Of a DNA stretch of 64,000 bases, positions 1-10,700 are shown one piece after another. This DNA comes from an uncultured bacterium (GTDB taxonomy: Bacteria; Bacillota; Clostridia; Lachnospirales; Lachnospiraceae): NCBI GenBank assembly GCA_947073545.1, contig CAMTMP010000013.1, positions 1-64,000 on the forward strand, in the 5' to 3' direction. Below the pieces are notes generated by a model. The model made no database searches. It saw nothing but the letters and a program-made list of their open reading frames with translations, and was not told the DNA's origin. How positions within the stretch are numbered: position 1 is the stretch's first letter; each line of letters begins with the position of its first letter. Position numbers and translations under genes: made by a program.

Positions 1-39
1 TACAAATTTATTACGTTGAATGCTTTTAAATATAGAAAA

Positions 40-70
40 ACAGCGAATAAACAAAATGTTTACTCGCTGT
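40..70. terminator. Hairpin, possible bidirectional terminator
   Basis: ACAGCGAATAAACA (40-53) pairs with TGTTTACTCGCTGT (57-70) with one mismatch. A-rich sequence precedes it and AAAAAG follows, so the clearer U-tract would be read on the minus strand. No gene is recognisable to its left inside the window. Confidence 0.4.
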
Positions 71-283
71 AAAAAGAATCCTAACTGCAATGTTGTCCTT
101 ATCTAAATGACATTAGGGGTAGCCCTGCCATTTTTTGTATAGGCCGTGATCAGGAATGCGCTCTGCGGGCATACTTACAGTATACATGGTAATTTATGAA
201 AAATTACCACTGTAAGGATACCAGCACGGAACCGTTCCGCTGATCATGGTTAGAAATCCAGAAGTAGCTATGGGAGGGATTGA

Positions 284-427
284 GAGAGGTGCAAAATAAG
301 GTGTCCGCTGTGCCGGAAGAGGATCTGCGATTTAATCGCCATCCCGGAGGGGAGGACAGTAGTCCGTATTAGATGCCCCACTGCGGTAGGACAGTCAGGC
401 TGGAATGGCTGGTGCAGACCTCATTGA
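284..427 (+). pseudogene. Remnant of a small zinc-ribbon protein
   Basis: The frame reads RCKIRCPLCRKRICDL, then TVVRIRCP, and ends at TGA 425-427. CPLC followed by a later CP resembles the small cysteine-rich zinc-ribbon (KTR-type) proteins carried by Tn916/Tn1549-like integrative elements. An in-frame stop (281-283) lies directly upstream and there is no start codon, and the second zinc knuckle is degraded (CPTAVG instead of CPxCG). I read it as decayed. It lies about 240 bp from another integrative-element fragment. The family match is from memory. Confidence 0.4.
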
Positions 428-481
428 AAATGTGATACTGTTTACTCGATTGTGCGAGCGGCCAAGTGACGAGCTGCGAAG

Positions 482-530
482 GGCCGGAGTAAAGCTAGAA
501 GCCAATACCTTAGCTTACTCCGGCCTTTTT
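482..530 (+). terminator. Rho-independent terminator
   Basis: GGCCGGAGTAAAGCTA (482-497) pairs with TAGCTTACTCCGGCC (511-525) apart from one bulged A, and is followed by a T-run (526-530). It lies between the two integrative-element remnants. Confidence 0.6.
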
Positions 531-560
531 ACGTTTCTTAGGTAGTTTCATATCAAATAA

Positions 561-608
561 ATACAGCGTTTCTGGCTTTACGAGGGCGTAAAGAAAGAAA
601 CGCTGTAT
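561..608. repeat. Perfect long hairpin upstream of the sigma-like remnant
   Basis: ATACAGCGTTTCT (561-573) is the exact complement of AGAAACGCTGTAT (596-608). Inside it, CTTTACG (576-582) pairs with CGTAAAG (587-593), giving about 20 bp of stem around a 4-base loop. It sits 55 bp before the next open frame and has no U-tract on the plus side. It could be an attenuator or part of the element that left the flanking remnants. Confidence 0.55.
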
Positions 609-662
609 GTCTGGAAAAATCAATACATTCTGCGTCCTGCCGGGTTCCGGCGGGAGGCCTGA

Positions 663-860
663 ATGAAGATCACCTATGAATTTGTGACAGGGGAAATCTC
701 CGGGGTGGAAGTGGACGAGCATCTCGGAGGAATGCTGCTGGATTTAGACCGCCAGCAGTACAACAACGATCAAAAGGAGACCCGCCGGCATTTCTCACTT
801 AACGGCATGGACATCAGGTCTGCTGTAACCAGCCGCAGAGCCTGCTTTGCAGCAACATAA
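663..860 (+). pseudogene. Truncated sigma-factor-like protein of an integrative element
   Basis: The 65-residue product begins MKITYEFVTGEISGVEVDE and continues LLDLDRQQYNNDQKETRRHFSL. From memory this is the N-terminal signature of the small sigma-70-like proteins found in Tn916/Tn1549-type conjugative elements, which are normally about 130-150 aa and carry a region-4 helix-turn-helix. Here the frame ends before any helix-turn-helix, and the last residues (SAVTSRRACFAAT) do not resemble the family. The start is supported by GGGAGG seven bases upstream. I infer a 3'-deleted remnant; expression of a 65-aa peptide remains possible. Confidence 0.55.
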
Positions 861-901
861 CTGGTATCACTATTTTTTTATTCTATTTTTTTAAATACAT
901 A

Positions 902-932
902 TTGACTGTACTGTTACTGTACGGTTTAGAAT
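902..932 (+). promoter_or_regulatory. MerR-type promoter/operator of the serine hydrolase gene
   Basis: TTGACT (902-907) and TAGAAT (927-932) are separated by exactly 19 bp, the over-long spacing typical of promoters activated by MerR-family proteins. The spacer contains TACTGTTACTGTACGGT, also present in the promoter at 3121-3151. The regulator encoded at 2270-3091 is the obvious candidate. Confidence 0.7.
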
Positions 933-969
933 GAGGAAAATGTGAAAGATGAAAGGATGGATAGGTGAT

Positions 970-2154
970 ATGAAAAAGGTAAATTTGTTTGGTAAGGTTA
1001 TGGTTGGTGTCGTTGCTGCTGTAGGCGTGGTGTGTCTGTGTTTTGGGAAAAAAATAAAGATACTGTATACATCGTTAAACAGTTTTAAAGATGAAAATCT
1101 GGCGCATACATTTCAGCATACGCCAGAGATACAGCCAACGAAAAAAATAAGCAAAGGGGAAGACACGTTTCAGTTTGTAAAGGAAGACAATACTGCATTG
1201 GCGGACGAATTTTGTTTTGAGGATACATTTTATTCTTCCGAAAAATTTATGGAGGACACGGAAACGTCAGCGATGCTTGTTATCAAGGATGATGTAATTA
1301 AATATGAAGAATACTTTTTTGGCGGAGATGAAAATACGCTGTTTTCGTCTAATTCAATGGGAAAGTCCTTTGTGTCTGCGTTAATGGGGATCGCTGTGTC
1401 AGAGGGATACGTCGAAAGTGTCGAAGACCCGATCGGCAAGTATATCCCGGAATTTTTGGGAACGGAGATGGAAAACATTCCGATCAAGGCGTGTCTGCAG
1501 ATGGTTTCCGGAATTAACTTTAACGAGGACACAGATATGAGTGGTTTTTCTATGCACACTCTGATGGGGAAACCTGCCATGAAAGTTATTGCAAAATATG
1601 GTATGCAGGAAGAACCGTATACTTATCGAAGGTACTTGAGCATCAACACGGAAATTTTAGGACAGGTGATTAAAAATGCAACCGGGCGCAGCCTTGCGGC
1701 ATATATGGAAGAAAAACTTTGGAAGAAGATTGGGGCTGCACATGACGCATATTGGACATTAAGTAACGGAACGGAACTTGCGATGGGAGGATTAAGTGTT
1801 TCTCTCAGGGATTATGCGCGTTTTGCAAGGCTGTATCTGAATGAGGGCAGTTATGAAGGCGAACAGATTTTGGAAAAACAATGGATACAGGACAGTATGG
1901 ACATCAGTGCGGCATATTCCAAGCCGGGAGCAAATTACGATGCCTATAATGTGATTGGGTATGGATATCAATGGTGGATTCCCAAAGGGGATAAAAGTGA
2001 ATTTATGGCGATTGGGGTTTATGGACAGTGGATTTATGTGAATCCGGAAAATCGGGTAATTATAGTGAAGCTCAGCGCAGATCCCAATTTTATGGAAAAG
2101 GGTTACGAGTTAAAGCACGTAGAGTTTTTCAGGGCAATTGCGAAAGAAATCTGA
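970..2154 (+). CDS. Beta-lactamase-family serine hydrolase, membrane-anchored
   Basis: Class C beta-lactamase/PBP-like fold, possibly an esterase, peptidase or amidase; the substrate cannot be read from sequence. The nucleophile motif S-x-x-K is SMGK (Ser129, Lys132). A later S-I-N (in YLSINTEILG) matches the second catalytic motif. Residues 1-27 are a basic start plus one hydrophobic segment with no clear cleavage site, so the protein is likely anchored with its catalytic domain outside. At 394 aa it has normal family length. I prefer ATG 970, which opens directly on the hydrophobic segment, over ATG 949, which adds MKGWIGD. It has its own MerR-type promoter, matching that of the MATE gene downstream of the regulator, so it probably belongs to a drug- or envelope-stress response. 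It is not a proven beta-lactamase. Confidence 0.85.
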   Translation: MKKVNLFGKVMVGVVAAVGVVCLCFGKKIKILYTSLNSFKDENLAHTFQHTPEIQPTKKISKGEDTFQFVKEDNTALADEFCFEDTFYSSEKFMEDTETSAMLVIKDDVIKYEEYFFGGDENTLFSSNSMGKSFVSALMGIAVSEGYVESVEDPIGKYIPEFLGTEMENIPIKACLQMVSGINFNEDTDMSGFSMHTLMGKPAMKVIAKYGMQEEPYTYRRYLSINTEILGQVIKNATGRSLAAYMEEKLWKKIGAAHDAYWTLSNGTELAMGGLSVSLRDYARFARLYLNEGSYEGEQILEKQWIQDSMDISAAYSKPGANYDAYNVIGYGYQWWIPKGDKSEFMAIGVYGQWIYVNPENRVIIVKLSADPNFMEKGYELKHVEFFRAIAKEI

Positions 2155-2269
2155 CAAAATGCAGGCCGGAAAGAGAGAACGCACTATAAACAGATAACAG
2201 AACTGTCAGAATATGTCATGGGAACATGGGCTGCATGATTGCAGCCCTGTCCGGCTTAACGCATATACA

Positions 2270-3091
2270 CTACATTTCGGCAACAGGGATTTCAATCTGG
2301 ACGATATAATCTTCCATTTTGTCAATGACATTTTCATTGATGCCCATTTCATAAGAATATCCATGAAGAGTCAGGTTGTGCTTTTGGGCGTATGAAAAAA
2401 TTTCTTCATACCGCTCAGGTATTTTGTCCCAGCTTCCTTTATGGAAAGCTCTCAGATATTTCCCGCCGGGAGTTGTGTGCATGGCTGACTGGAATGTGAG
2501 AAAGGGAAGTTCAATAAAAAGTTTGGAATAATCATTAAAGTTTCCGCTCAGCAGGCTGGAAACGGAAATCATGGAGCCGTAGGAAGCATCGTGAAGGCGT
2601 CCGAGATGGTACTTTTCCGTTTCGGCAGTGATCAGTTCGACTTCTTCTTCAAAGGAAGTGTCCGGGTTCACATCAACCGTTACAAGACAGCGTTCTTTAT
2701 GATCAATCATACTGATTTCTGATAAATCCATTGTCATTAGTGTAACCATATGCTGGCGTTGTGTACATAGAGTTGTCCTGATTGCCTGCAAGTGTATGAG
2801 CTGTGAATCAAGGTCTGCTATTTTTTCGTCCAGCAGATTTTTTAAGTTTTGGGCAGAACGGTTCTTCATAAAATTCTGTACTTCGTCGATTGGAACTTCC
2901 AGTTCCCGAAGCAGGAGGATCGTTTCTAGAATGGAACTTTGGTAATAGTTATAGAAACGGTATCCGTTATCAGGGTTGATGGAAGCAGGCTTAAAAAGAC
3001 CAATTTCATCATACCACATCAAAGTTTTCTTATTGACTCCATGCATAGCCGCAAACTGGCCGATCGTGAGGAGCTTGTTATCCTTAGTCAT
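2270..3091 (-). CDS. MerR-family transcriptional regulator with effector-binding domain
   Basis: 273 aa. Residues 7-75 form the winged helix-turn-helix of MerR proteins (LLTIGQFAAMHGVNKKTLMWYDEIGLFKP, then NGYRFYNY). A dimerisation helix follows (about 80-120), then a GyrI/BmrR-like effector-binding domain to the end. Proteins of this build (BmrR type) bind small hydrophobic molecules and untwist promoters with a 19-bp spacer. The gene is divergent from the MATE exporter, 104 bp apart, and two promoters with a 19-bp spacer and a shared core lie at 902-932 and 3121-3151. I infer that it controls both. The start has GAGGTAAC just upstream. Confidence 0.88.
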   Translation of the reverse strand: MTKDNKLLTIGQFAAMHGVNKKTLMWYDEIGLFKPASINPDNGYRFYNYYQSSILETILLLRELEVPIDEVQNFMKNRSAQNLKNLLDEKIADLDSQLIHLQAIRTTLCTQRQHMVTLMTMDLSEISMIDHKERCLVTVDVNPDTSFEEEVELITAETEKYHLGRLHDASYGSMISVSSLLSGNFNDYSKLFIELPFLTFQSAMHTTPGGKYLRAFHKGSWDKIPERYEEIFSYAQKHNLTLHGYSYEMGINENVIDKMEDYIVQIEIPVAEM

Positions 3092-3120
3092 AGTTACCTC
3101 TCATAAGCATTAAAACATCC

Positions 3121-3151
3121 TTGACCATACTGTTACTGTACGGTATATGAT
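3121..3151 (+). promoter_or_regulatory. MerR-type promoter/operator of the MATE exporter gene
   Basis: TTGACC (3121-3126), 19-bp spacer, TATGAT (3146-3151). The spacer holds an imperfect dyad ATACnGT-N6-ACnGTAT (3127-3146). It shares ACTGTTACTGTACGGT with the promoter at 902-932. The divergent regulator gene starts 30 bp away. Confidence 0.75.
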
Positions 3152-3195
3152 ACCAAATAGAAAGTAAAAAAACAAGGTAAACGGAGGAAAGGTTT

Positions 3196-4527
3196 ATGGA
3201 AAATCAAAATGTTTATGAAAAACCAGTAACATTACAAAACATATTAAAATTTGCCGTACCTACAATTGCAATGACAGTGTTTATGTCTTTTTACACAATG
3301 GTAGACGGTCTGTTTGTGTCGAACCTGATTGGGACAAACGCGCTCTCGGCAATCAATCTGACGGCTCCGGTGATCCAGCTTGTCACTGCAATTTCCACGA
3401 TGCTTGCCACCGGGGGCAGTGCAGTCATCATGAAAAAGATGGGGGAGCAGAAAACGGATGAGGCAAAGGAAGATTTTACGTTTTTAATAGTAGTAAATGT
3501 CATTGTGGGGCTTGTCATGTGCGTGGCCGGCTATCTGGCAATGGATCATATTTTTACAGGTATGAATCTTTCCGCGGATGTGGAAGGGTACTGTGTGGAA
3601 TACTTAAGCCGTTATCTGGTGTTCACGGTGCCGATTCTTCTGATGATTAATTTTACGCTTTATATGATTGCCAGTGAAAAGGCAAACCTTTCTCTGGTCT
3701 GTTCGGTGGCAGGCGGTGTCCTTAACATGGTGTTTGACTATGTGTTTATTGCCGGATTGGATATGGGGATCAGCGGTGCGGCGATTGCAACGGGGCTTGG
3801 ATATTCTGTAACAGCGGTGGCGGGTTTGTTTGTATTCAGCCGGAAAAAGAACATGCTGCATTTTAAAAAGCCTGTAGTCCGATTCAAGGTTCTTGCGAAC
3901 GCGGCTGCAAACGAATGTTCGGAGATGGCGACTGCGCTTGTTACCGGGATTATTACAATGATGTTTAACTGGACGATGCTTCATTATGTCGGGGAAGACG
4001 GGGTTGCGGCTGTTACCATCATCATGTATGTGCTGATGTTTGCAAGCTCTTTATATACAGGATACTCTTATGGTGTGGCTCCGATGCTGAGTTATTATTA
4101 TGGAGAGCAGAACCATGAAAAATTGAAAAAGCTGGTTGCGCTGAGCATGAAGGTGATCGCTGGGATCTGTGTGGTCACGGTTGTTGCTTCTTTTATGCTG
4201 ACAAGGCCGCTGGTATCCGTATTTGCCCGGCCGGATAATCCGGTGTATGATCTGGCGGTAACGGGAAACAGGATATGCACGGCAGCATTGTTCTTTATCG
4301 GATTTAATATTTTTGCCAGCGGAATGTTTACCGCATTATCCAACGGGATTGTTTCGGCTGTCCTTGCATTTTCCAGATCGTTTGTATTTATGCTGGCCAC
4401 GATGATCGTGCTTCCACTTATTTTAGGTGTGAATGGAATCTGGCTGGCAACTCCTGCGGCGGAATTGATGGCGCTTGCATTGTCCGCTTTTATGTTTTTC
4501 AAATATAGGAAGAGGTACGGTTACTAG
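3196..4527 (+). CDS. MATE-family multidrug efflux transporter
   Basis: 443 aa, about 12 hydrophobic segments, the usual MATE length. The N-terminal stretch VPTIAMTVFMSFYTMVDGLF and the later DGLFVSNLIGTNALSAINL are typical of the MepA-like branch. MATE proteins exchange cationic drugs or metabolites for Na+ or H+ across the cytoplasmic membrane. The start is set by GGAGG about nine bases upstream. It is divergent from the MerR gene and driven by the MerR-type promoter at 3121-3151, which argues for substrate-induced efflux. The substrate is not predictable. Confidence 0.92.
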   Translation: MENQNVYEKPVTLQNILKFAVPTIAMTVFMSFYTMVDGLFVSNLIGTNALSAINLTAPVIQLVTAISTMLATGGSAVIMKKMGEQKTDEAKEDFTFLIVVNVIVGLVMCVAGYLAMDHIFTGMNLSADVEGYCVEYLSRYLVFTVPILLMINFTLYMIASEKANLSLVCSVAGGVLNMVFDYVFIAGLDMGISGAAIATGLGYSVTAVAGLFVFSRKKNMLHFKKPVVRFKVLANAAANECSEMATALVTGIITMMFNWTMLHYVGEDGVAAVTIIMYVLMFASSLYTGYSYGVAPMLSYYYGEQNHEKLKKLVALSMKVIAGICVVTVVASFMLTRPLVSVFARPDNPVYDLAVTGNRICTAALFFIGFNIFASGMFTALSNGIVSAVLAFSRSFVFMLATMIVLPLILGVNGIWLATPAAELMALALSAFMFFKYRKRYGY

Positions 4528-4630
4528 GAAACACCAAATGATTCCAAAACAGGGAAAAGCTGTAAGCCAAAGAGGCAAATATCGCAAAGAGCAATGTAAA
4601 AAAGGAAAGTCAGGTTGATAACAAGAAATT

Positions 4631-4680
4631 ACAAAATGTAATCGTTTTGTGTTGCGCTTATTATGGCGGGATAATATACT
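4631..4680 (+). promoter_or_regulatory. Promoter with upstream dyad for the 15-kb operon
   Basis: TTGCGC (4652-4657), 17-bp spacer, TATACT (4675-4680), 45 bp before the first start codon. Directly upstream is a dyad ACAAAA-N8-TTTTGT (4631-4650) that could be a regulator site. No regulator gene is adjacent; the nearest, the MerR gene, does not share this motif. Confidence 0.5.
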
Positions 4681-4725
4681 GTTCGTATAAGAGTCTGTTC
4701 TGATATAGAATATGGAGATTTTACG

Positions 4726-7700
4726 ATGATATTATTCATGATCAAAAAAACGAAAGAAGCAGCGCCGGACGGACGATATGTGATTCCTTTGCGGTATCCG
4801 GAGGGCGAAGACGCTAAAATTTCGGAAAAAAACGTTCGATTTATATCGTGGAACGAGGCAGACTGCTGTTTAAATGAAGAGACGATCGTGCGCGTTGTAA
4901 ATATTAATATGTTAAAGCGGGCTGTCTATCATGCCGCCAAGCAGGATGAGGCTGTCTGTGGGAGTATGATAGAGCGGTTTCGTCTGCAATATGGCATTGA
5001 TATCCATGCCCTGTGGGATCGGACGGATGATCCTGCCTATCATATCATCGGGGATGTGTTTACCCAGTGGGCACATCCCATGATTGGCAATGTGGTGGTC
5101 AGTTCCGGAATCAGACCGCAGACATCCGGAGACCAATATACACGGAACTGGGATTCTTTCCCGGGGAATTACATGACAGTGGAAACAAAAACAGCGATTA
5201 AGAAATTGATTGCTGACAGTCTGCCATATGATTCGGAATCCGGGGACGTCAGTGAAGCCGGGCTGTGCAGGCCGGTAAAGTCAAGCCGGGATCAGGTAAG
5301 GTGCTGTAAGGATATGACGGAATTGGCCAGAGCGGTCATCGGGGAGATCACTACGTACGCAACCAGGAAACTGGAAAAGATATACGCACTCGAATTGTGT
5401 AATTCTGAAAGACTTTTGGCGGCGCAAAAAGAGTTTTTGAAATGTGTGGTTCTTGCGCAATCAAAAAAAATTGCGGGGAATTTAAAACTGCAGGAATATT
5501 TTATGGAGGCTGATGAAAACCCGATCGGTGTAACGGAATACATCTATTTCTATTTTCCACAGCTTGCCAAATTGAAGAAACAGGATCAATGGATTGCTTT
5601 TATATGTTTGATCAACGCGTATTTGGACGGCGATTATGAGATCCCTTACGAAAGACCGAAAGAAGAGAAAGTCGCCGGGATCATAGATCTGTGTGTGAAA
5701 GGGTATCGCAATTTTCCGCCGGTCATACGCGGAGCCATGCTCATCAATGCCATACGGAAATTTAGAAAGCCGCCTAATAGGAATCGTTATGCTTTACAGG
5801 TCATAGATGAGCCGAGCGGATGCTGGGGAATTGTGGATGCGCCGGAGTCGTCTTTCATCCCTACGCTGCCAAAGAGGAGAGCCAAAAGTATTCATGACAG
5901 ACAGCCCCGTATTCTTTTATGGAATTGGACCCGGGACGAGATGCATCCGGTGACCGCAGGGTACAGAAAATGTCTCATGCCGCTTTGGGCAGGGCCGTCC
6001 GGACACGCCGCCGGATTGCTGGATTTTTACGGCCTGTATTTGGAGAAAGAGTATTTCTTGTTTGAGCGTATGCCCATGCCGATCGGACTGGTCGTTCTGC
6101 CCACGATGTTTGCGTTCTGGCGACTTTATTATGATAAGCGGATCACCGCGGTGCACACGCTGGCGGAGACATTCGAAGGGGGATTGTCCCATGCATTGGC
6201 ACCGCCGGATATGTCTTATGGGATAAGGATGTATGGCGAGCTGCATCATCAAATCAATATAGAAGCGGCAATGACGGACAGGAATATATTCTCCGACTAC
6301 GATGACCCGTTTGAGATTGTCAGTACACTGCCCTACATGGATGCGGCGGTGCCGAATGTAACCGGTGTGTTACATCCGGTGCGGGTTATGGCACAGATCC
6401 GGGTTAAGCATTATGATAGTCTGCCGGGGGAGAACGGCATTGCAAAGATGGATGCGCTGGACGGTATCATAGACGGACTGCGCGGCAGGCTGACGGATCA
6501 GCGGTATGAAGTGCCCAGATGGTCAAAGCCGATCAAGGGGCTGCAAGACGATGGCAGCATTGCGGGAAGTACGGGCAGCGGCGGTTTTGGCGGCTTGGAG
6601 ATACGCAGTTTTCGGAATTTAAACGTTAAGGTGTTCGAGCAGAAGCACCTGCTTCGCCACATGGCGCAGCACTGTCTTATGGGGAGCGGTGACTTCGCAT
6701 TATCAGTGACAGATGGGAGATGCAAATCTCTTTATGACAAGATATGTGACTGTGCGGCATCCGGAAAAAATTATCGGTTTGCGGATGATTTTCCTAAACT
6801 GCCGGAATATGATATGGATATGCGCATGTCGCCCTTTCTTTCCGAGATATGCTTTTCCGATATCCGGGAGTGCGCTCTGGCCGAGAAGGCATTTACATAC
6901 AGGGCAGAGATTAGAACAGACGCCGTGTTTTGGAAGCGCCTCAAAGAGATGGTGCCTTTGGCGGATTCGGAGGATATTTTCTGTACGGTCACGGAGACTG
7001 CGGGCGGTCTGCGTTTTACAGGGGAGATCGAGGCCGAATTTGTATACCGGGTGGCGGATAAGCTGTCCCTTGCGGTGCACCGAGTGAGTATAGAAAGCGG
7101 GCTGGATGATATATCCTGTTTCCCGAGTATATGTATCACAGCAGAAATCGCGGAACAATTTGATATCATGATAGTGGTTTCCCCAGGCGGTGACAGGCTT
7201 TATATCAGCGGTGAATATGAGGAGGGCAGGGTTCTTACGATGGCCGATCTGCTTACTCTTTTCGGGCTCGACGAAGTGATTCAGGGTTCCGATCTGCTGC
7301 CCGATGAGGAGAGCATATTTGGTTCGCTTGGACTATACGCCGTTTCTATCACTGTGGATACGGTGTCGGAGGGGATCACACAGATCGGTTTTACGGTCAC
7401 GGCGGAAAAACCGTGGCGTATTTTCGGTGATAAGATTACGTTGCAGCCGTACTTTGAGATGAACATAGAATACCCTTTTGACGGTGGGAGAAGGAAAGTT
7501 GATTACCGTGTACTCGGCAAATGGCACATCGGGAGTACGGTCTTCGATCTGATGTACCGCTCGGACAAGACGATATATGCGGGTTTGGCGCAAGACTCTA
7601 CGCTGCGGTTTGCAGATGTTGTAGAGCTGTTCGCCAAAGACGTTTGCTTTCCGTCTGTGGAACTGACGGGTATGGAGTTTCGTGCGGACGTGGCTTTGGG

Positions 7701-10700
7701 CGATTATTCCCTGTACCTGTCGGCGGCACATGTGCTGGAATTTGAAGTAGGGAGGGGAAAACTTGGCATTGAGGGACTGTCGCTTGCGCTTGACTTTACA
7801 GACGGTAAGTTTGGTGCGATTAAGCTGGGCGGGTCTTTTGCGCTGGGCGGTGTCACACTGGCGCTGAGCGGCAGCTATGGCGCGGACACAGGTCTCACCT
7901 TTCAAGCCATAGCTTATTCGGAAGAAGACTACAGTCTGGGGGATTATATCGCGCAGGCAGCACAGGATCTTGGGCAGGTTTTTGACAGGGAATCCCTTCC
8001 AAACGCCTTGCTTGCCGTGAATATGCGTATGCTTGCGGTTTCCTATGAAGCGGGGCAGAAAGCGTTTCGCGGGTATGTGGATCTTGAAAATGTGCTGGTG
8101 GTGTCGGAAGCGTTTTCCATCCGGGAGACTGCCCTTGAGATTTCTTCCGAACAGGGGGCGGGCGTTTCGTTTCAGGTGATAGCCCGAATCCATATATGTG
8201 GGACGGAAGTATGGCTTACGGTGTCTAAGGATCAGGAAGGATTTCTATTATCCGGCGAGGCGGTGTTCACGAATCTGACTTTCGGAGGGATCGCCGGAGA
8301 ACTCGGGATCGATACGGCGCATCTGCCTGATTTTATAGCGGAGTTTGCCGTCACAGACTTGGGGATCATATACAATTTTACCACCAAGGAATTTGCGATG
8401 CATCTAACCACGTGCGCGGGGAAAATCTCCGCAGAGATAAGCCCGGGAGAACAGTCCGGATGGCGTATCGGTTTTGAGACGGATTCGAAGGTTTCCGTGG
8501 ATATGCTTCAGATGCCTTTGGTGGGGGAAATGGTGAAGAAGGCGGCACCGGAAACCACCGGTTTGTCCATAAAGGATTTTGTGCTGGAGGCGTCTTCGAC
8601 GGAGGGTGTGGTATTCCGGTGTATGGCGTTTGGCAGCGCGTGCGCACTGGAACTTTATAAGCCGAAGTCGTATCATGCAGTCATGCAGAGCCCGGAAACG
8701 GTAAAGTGGATTACCTTGAACAAGACGTTCGCCATCTTGACAGTCTCAAAGGCTGGGATCGGTCTGGACGGCAGCAGGGTGGTGGTGCTTTTGGATGCTT
8801 CTCTTGCGGTCGCACCGTTTACTTTCAGTCTGGCGGAGGCAGGCGTGGGGATCAATGTTTCCAGACTTTCGGATGTGGCGTTTTACCTTTCCGGCTTCGG
8901 GGTGGCGTTTGACAACGGGGCGCTGGCAGTAAGCGGCAGTTTTTCCAGAAAGCGCAGAGAGGAGAAGGAAGTTTATGCGGGCTCTCTTCTGATAAAGTGT
9001 AAGGCAGTCACGGTGACGGCGGTGGGAGAATATGCTTCCGGATCGCTTTTTGCCTATATGGCGCTCCAGACGTCTTTTGGCGGCCCGCCGGCGTTCTTTG
9101 TGACCGGGCTTGCACTTGGCTTTGGATACAACAGGAGACTGACTCTGCCTTCTGTTGAACAGGTGCCGGAGTATCCGCTGATCAAAGCCGTGAAGAAAGG
9201 ATTTGACGCGCAGACGTTGAACGAACTGAGCAGATATATCACAGAGGAGGACGGGCAGAATTTCCTGACGGCGGGTGTGAGATTTACTTCCTTTCGAATT
9301 GTGGACGGTTTCCTTCTTCTTTCGGTTTCTTTCGGGAAAAAGTTTCAGATCGGCGTGCTTGGGACCGCGGATATATCTATGCCGCCCAATGCGCCGTCTC
9401 ACCCTGTGGCAAAGGCACAGCTTGCCATAAGGGCGGCATATGATCCGTCGGCCGGGGTGTTTGGCGCGGAGGCGCGGCTTACTTCCGAGTCTTATATCCT
9501 GTCAAGAGACTGTAAGCTGACAGGCGGGTTTGCGGCATGTTTCTGGTTTGATGGCAGTGCGCACAGCGGCGATTTTGTGATTACGCTTGGCGGCTATCAC
9601 CCGGCGTATCAGAAACCGGCGCATTATCCGGATGTGCCGCGGCTGGGACTAAACTGGAATGTGAACGCGAACATCAATATATCCGGCGAACTCTATTTTG
9701 CGCTTACGCCCGGCGCGGTTATGGCTGGCGGCAAGCTGAGCGCGGTCTACACGCAGGGTAAACTGCGCGCATGGTTCATCGCTTATGCGGATTTCATCGT
9801 ATCGTGGAAGCCATTGTTTTATCAGGCAAGGATCGGGGTGTCACTGGGCGCTTCTTATCGTGTTGACGTGTGGTTTATCCATAAGACTTTTTCTATTGAG
9901 CTGGCGGCGGAGTTGGTTCTCTGGGGGCCGGAGGTACAGGGGCGGCTGCATATTTCCTGGTTCATTATTTCTTTTACGATCTCTTTCTCCAAAGGGGCGG
10001 ATCATTCCGGGGAAACGCTGGACTGGGGTGCATTCAAGGAGGCGTTTCTGTTGGACCGGGGGCAGAACCGTATGGTGAGAGAGAACAGGCAAGTGGCGGC
10101 CGGAGATACGGATATCCTGACAGTCACGGTCACAGGCGTCTGCGGGCAGGCATCCGACGGAACGGATATCGTCAATCCAAGCGGGTTTCTTATCACATTG
10201 GTTTCCAAGATACCGGAACAGGGAAATGTGCGGCCGGTTAACAACGCAGCGCTTCAGTCAACGATAGCGCTGAACGTGGAAGACGGCCGAAAGAGAACGA
10301 TAAATGACAGATTCCGGAAAGACAGTGTGGTCAGGAATGTGCCCTCGGCTTTATGGAAGAGCGCGCCTGCCAAACAGGACATACTGCGGGAAGAAAATAT
10401 GGTAAAGGATGCCCGGTGCGGCATGTCCTACGAGCTGTTAAGCGAGGCACAGGCACAGGAACTTTTCCCGAAAACCCGCTATATTTCGTTGGAAGAACTT
10501 TACCGGAATAATACGCTTACATATGGGAACTGTTTTCGGTTTATTTCGGATCGGAGTCCGCACCTTTCCGATGAGGATTCGATCCGCAGATTTTTCCAGA
10601 GTGCGGACAGTGAAGAAACCCGAAAGAGACGACAGAAATATCTGGCAGACAACGGCATAACGGAGCAGGTGTCGATTGCACGGTTTGCAAAAGAGGCCGA

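Noticed and set aside
949..2154. A true secreted beta-lactamase
   Set aside because: Only the general SxxK fold is visible. The class C omega-loop and KTG landmarks are not clear, and there is no cleavable signal, so I keep it as a serine hydrolase.
7333..8193. 286-codon open frame on the minus strand inside the giant gene
   Set aside because: It is antisense to a clear coding frame, has Arg/His-rich composition and no ribosome site. Similar antisense frames (8746-9402, 13018-13671, 14934-15491, 51265-52431, 47947-48768) were rejected for the same reason.
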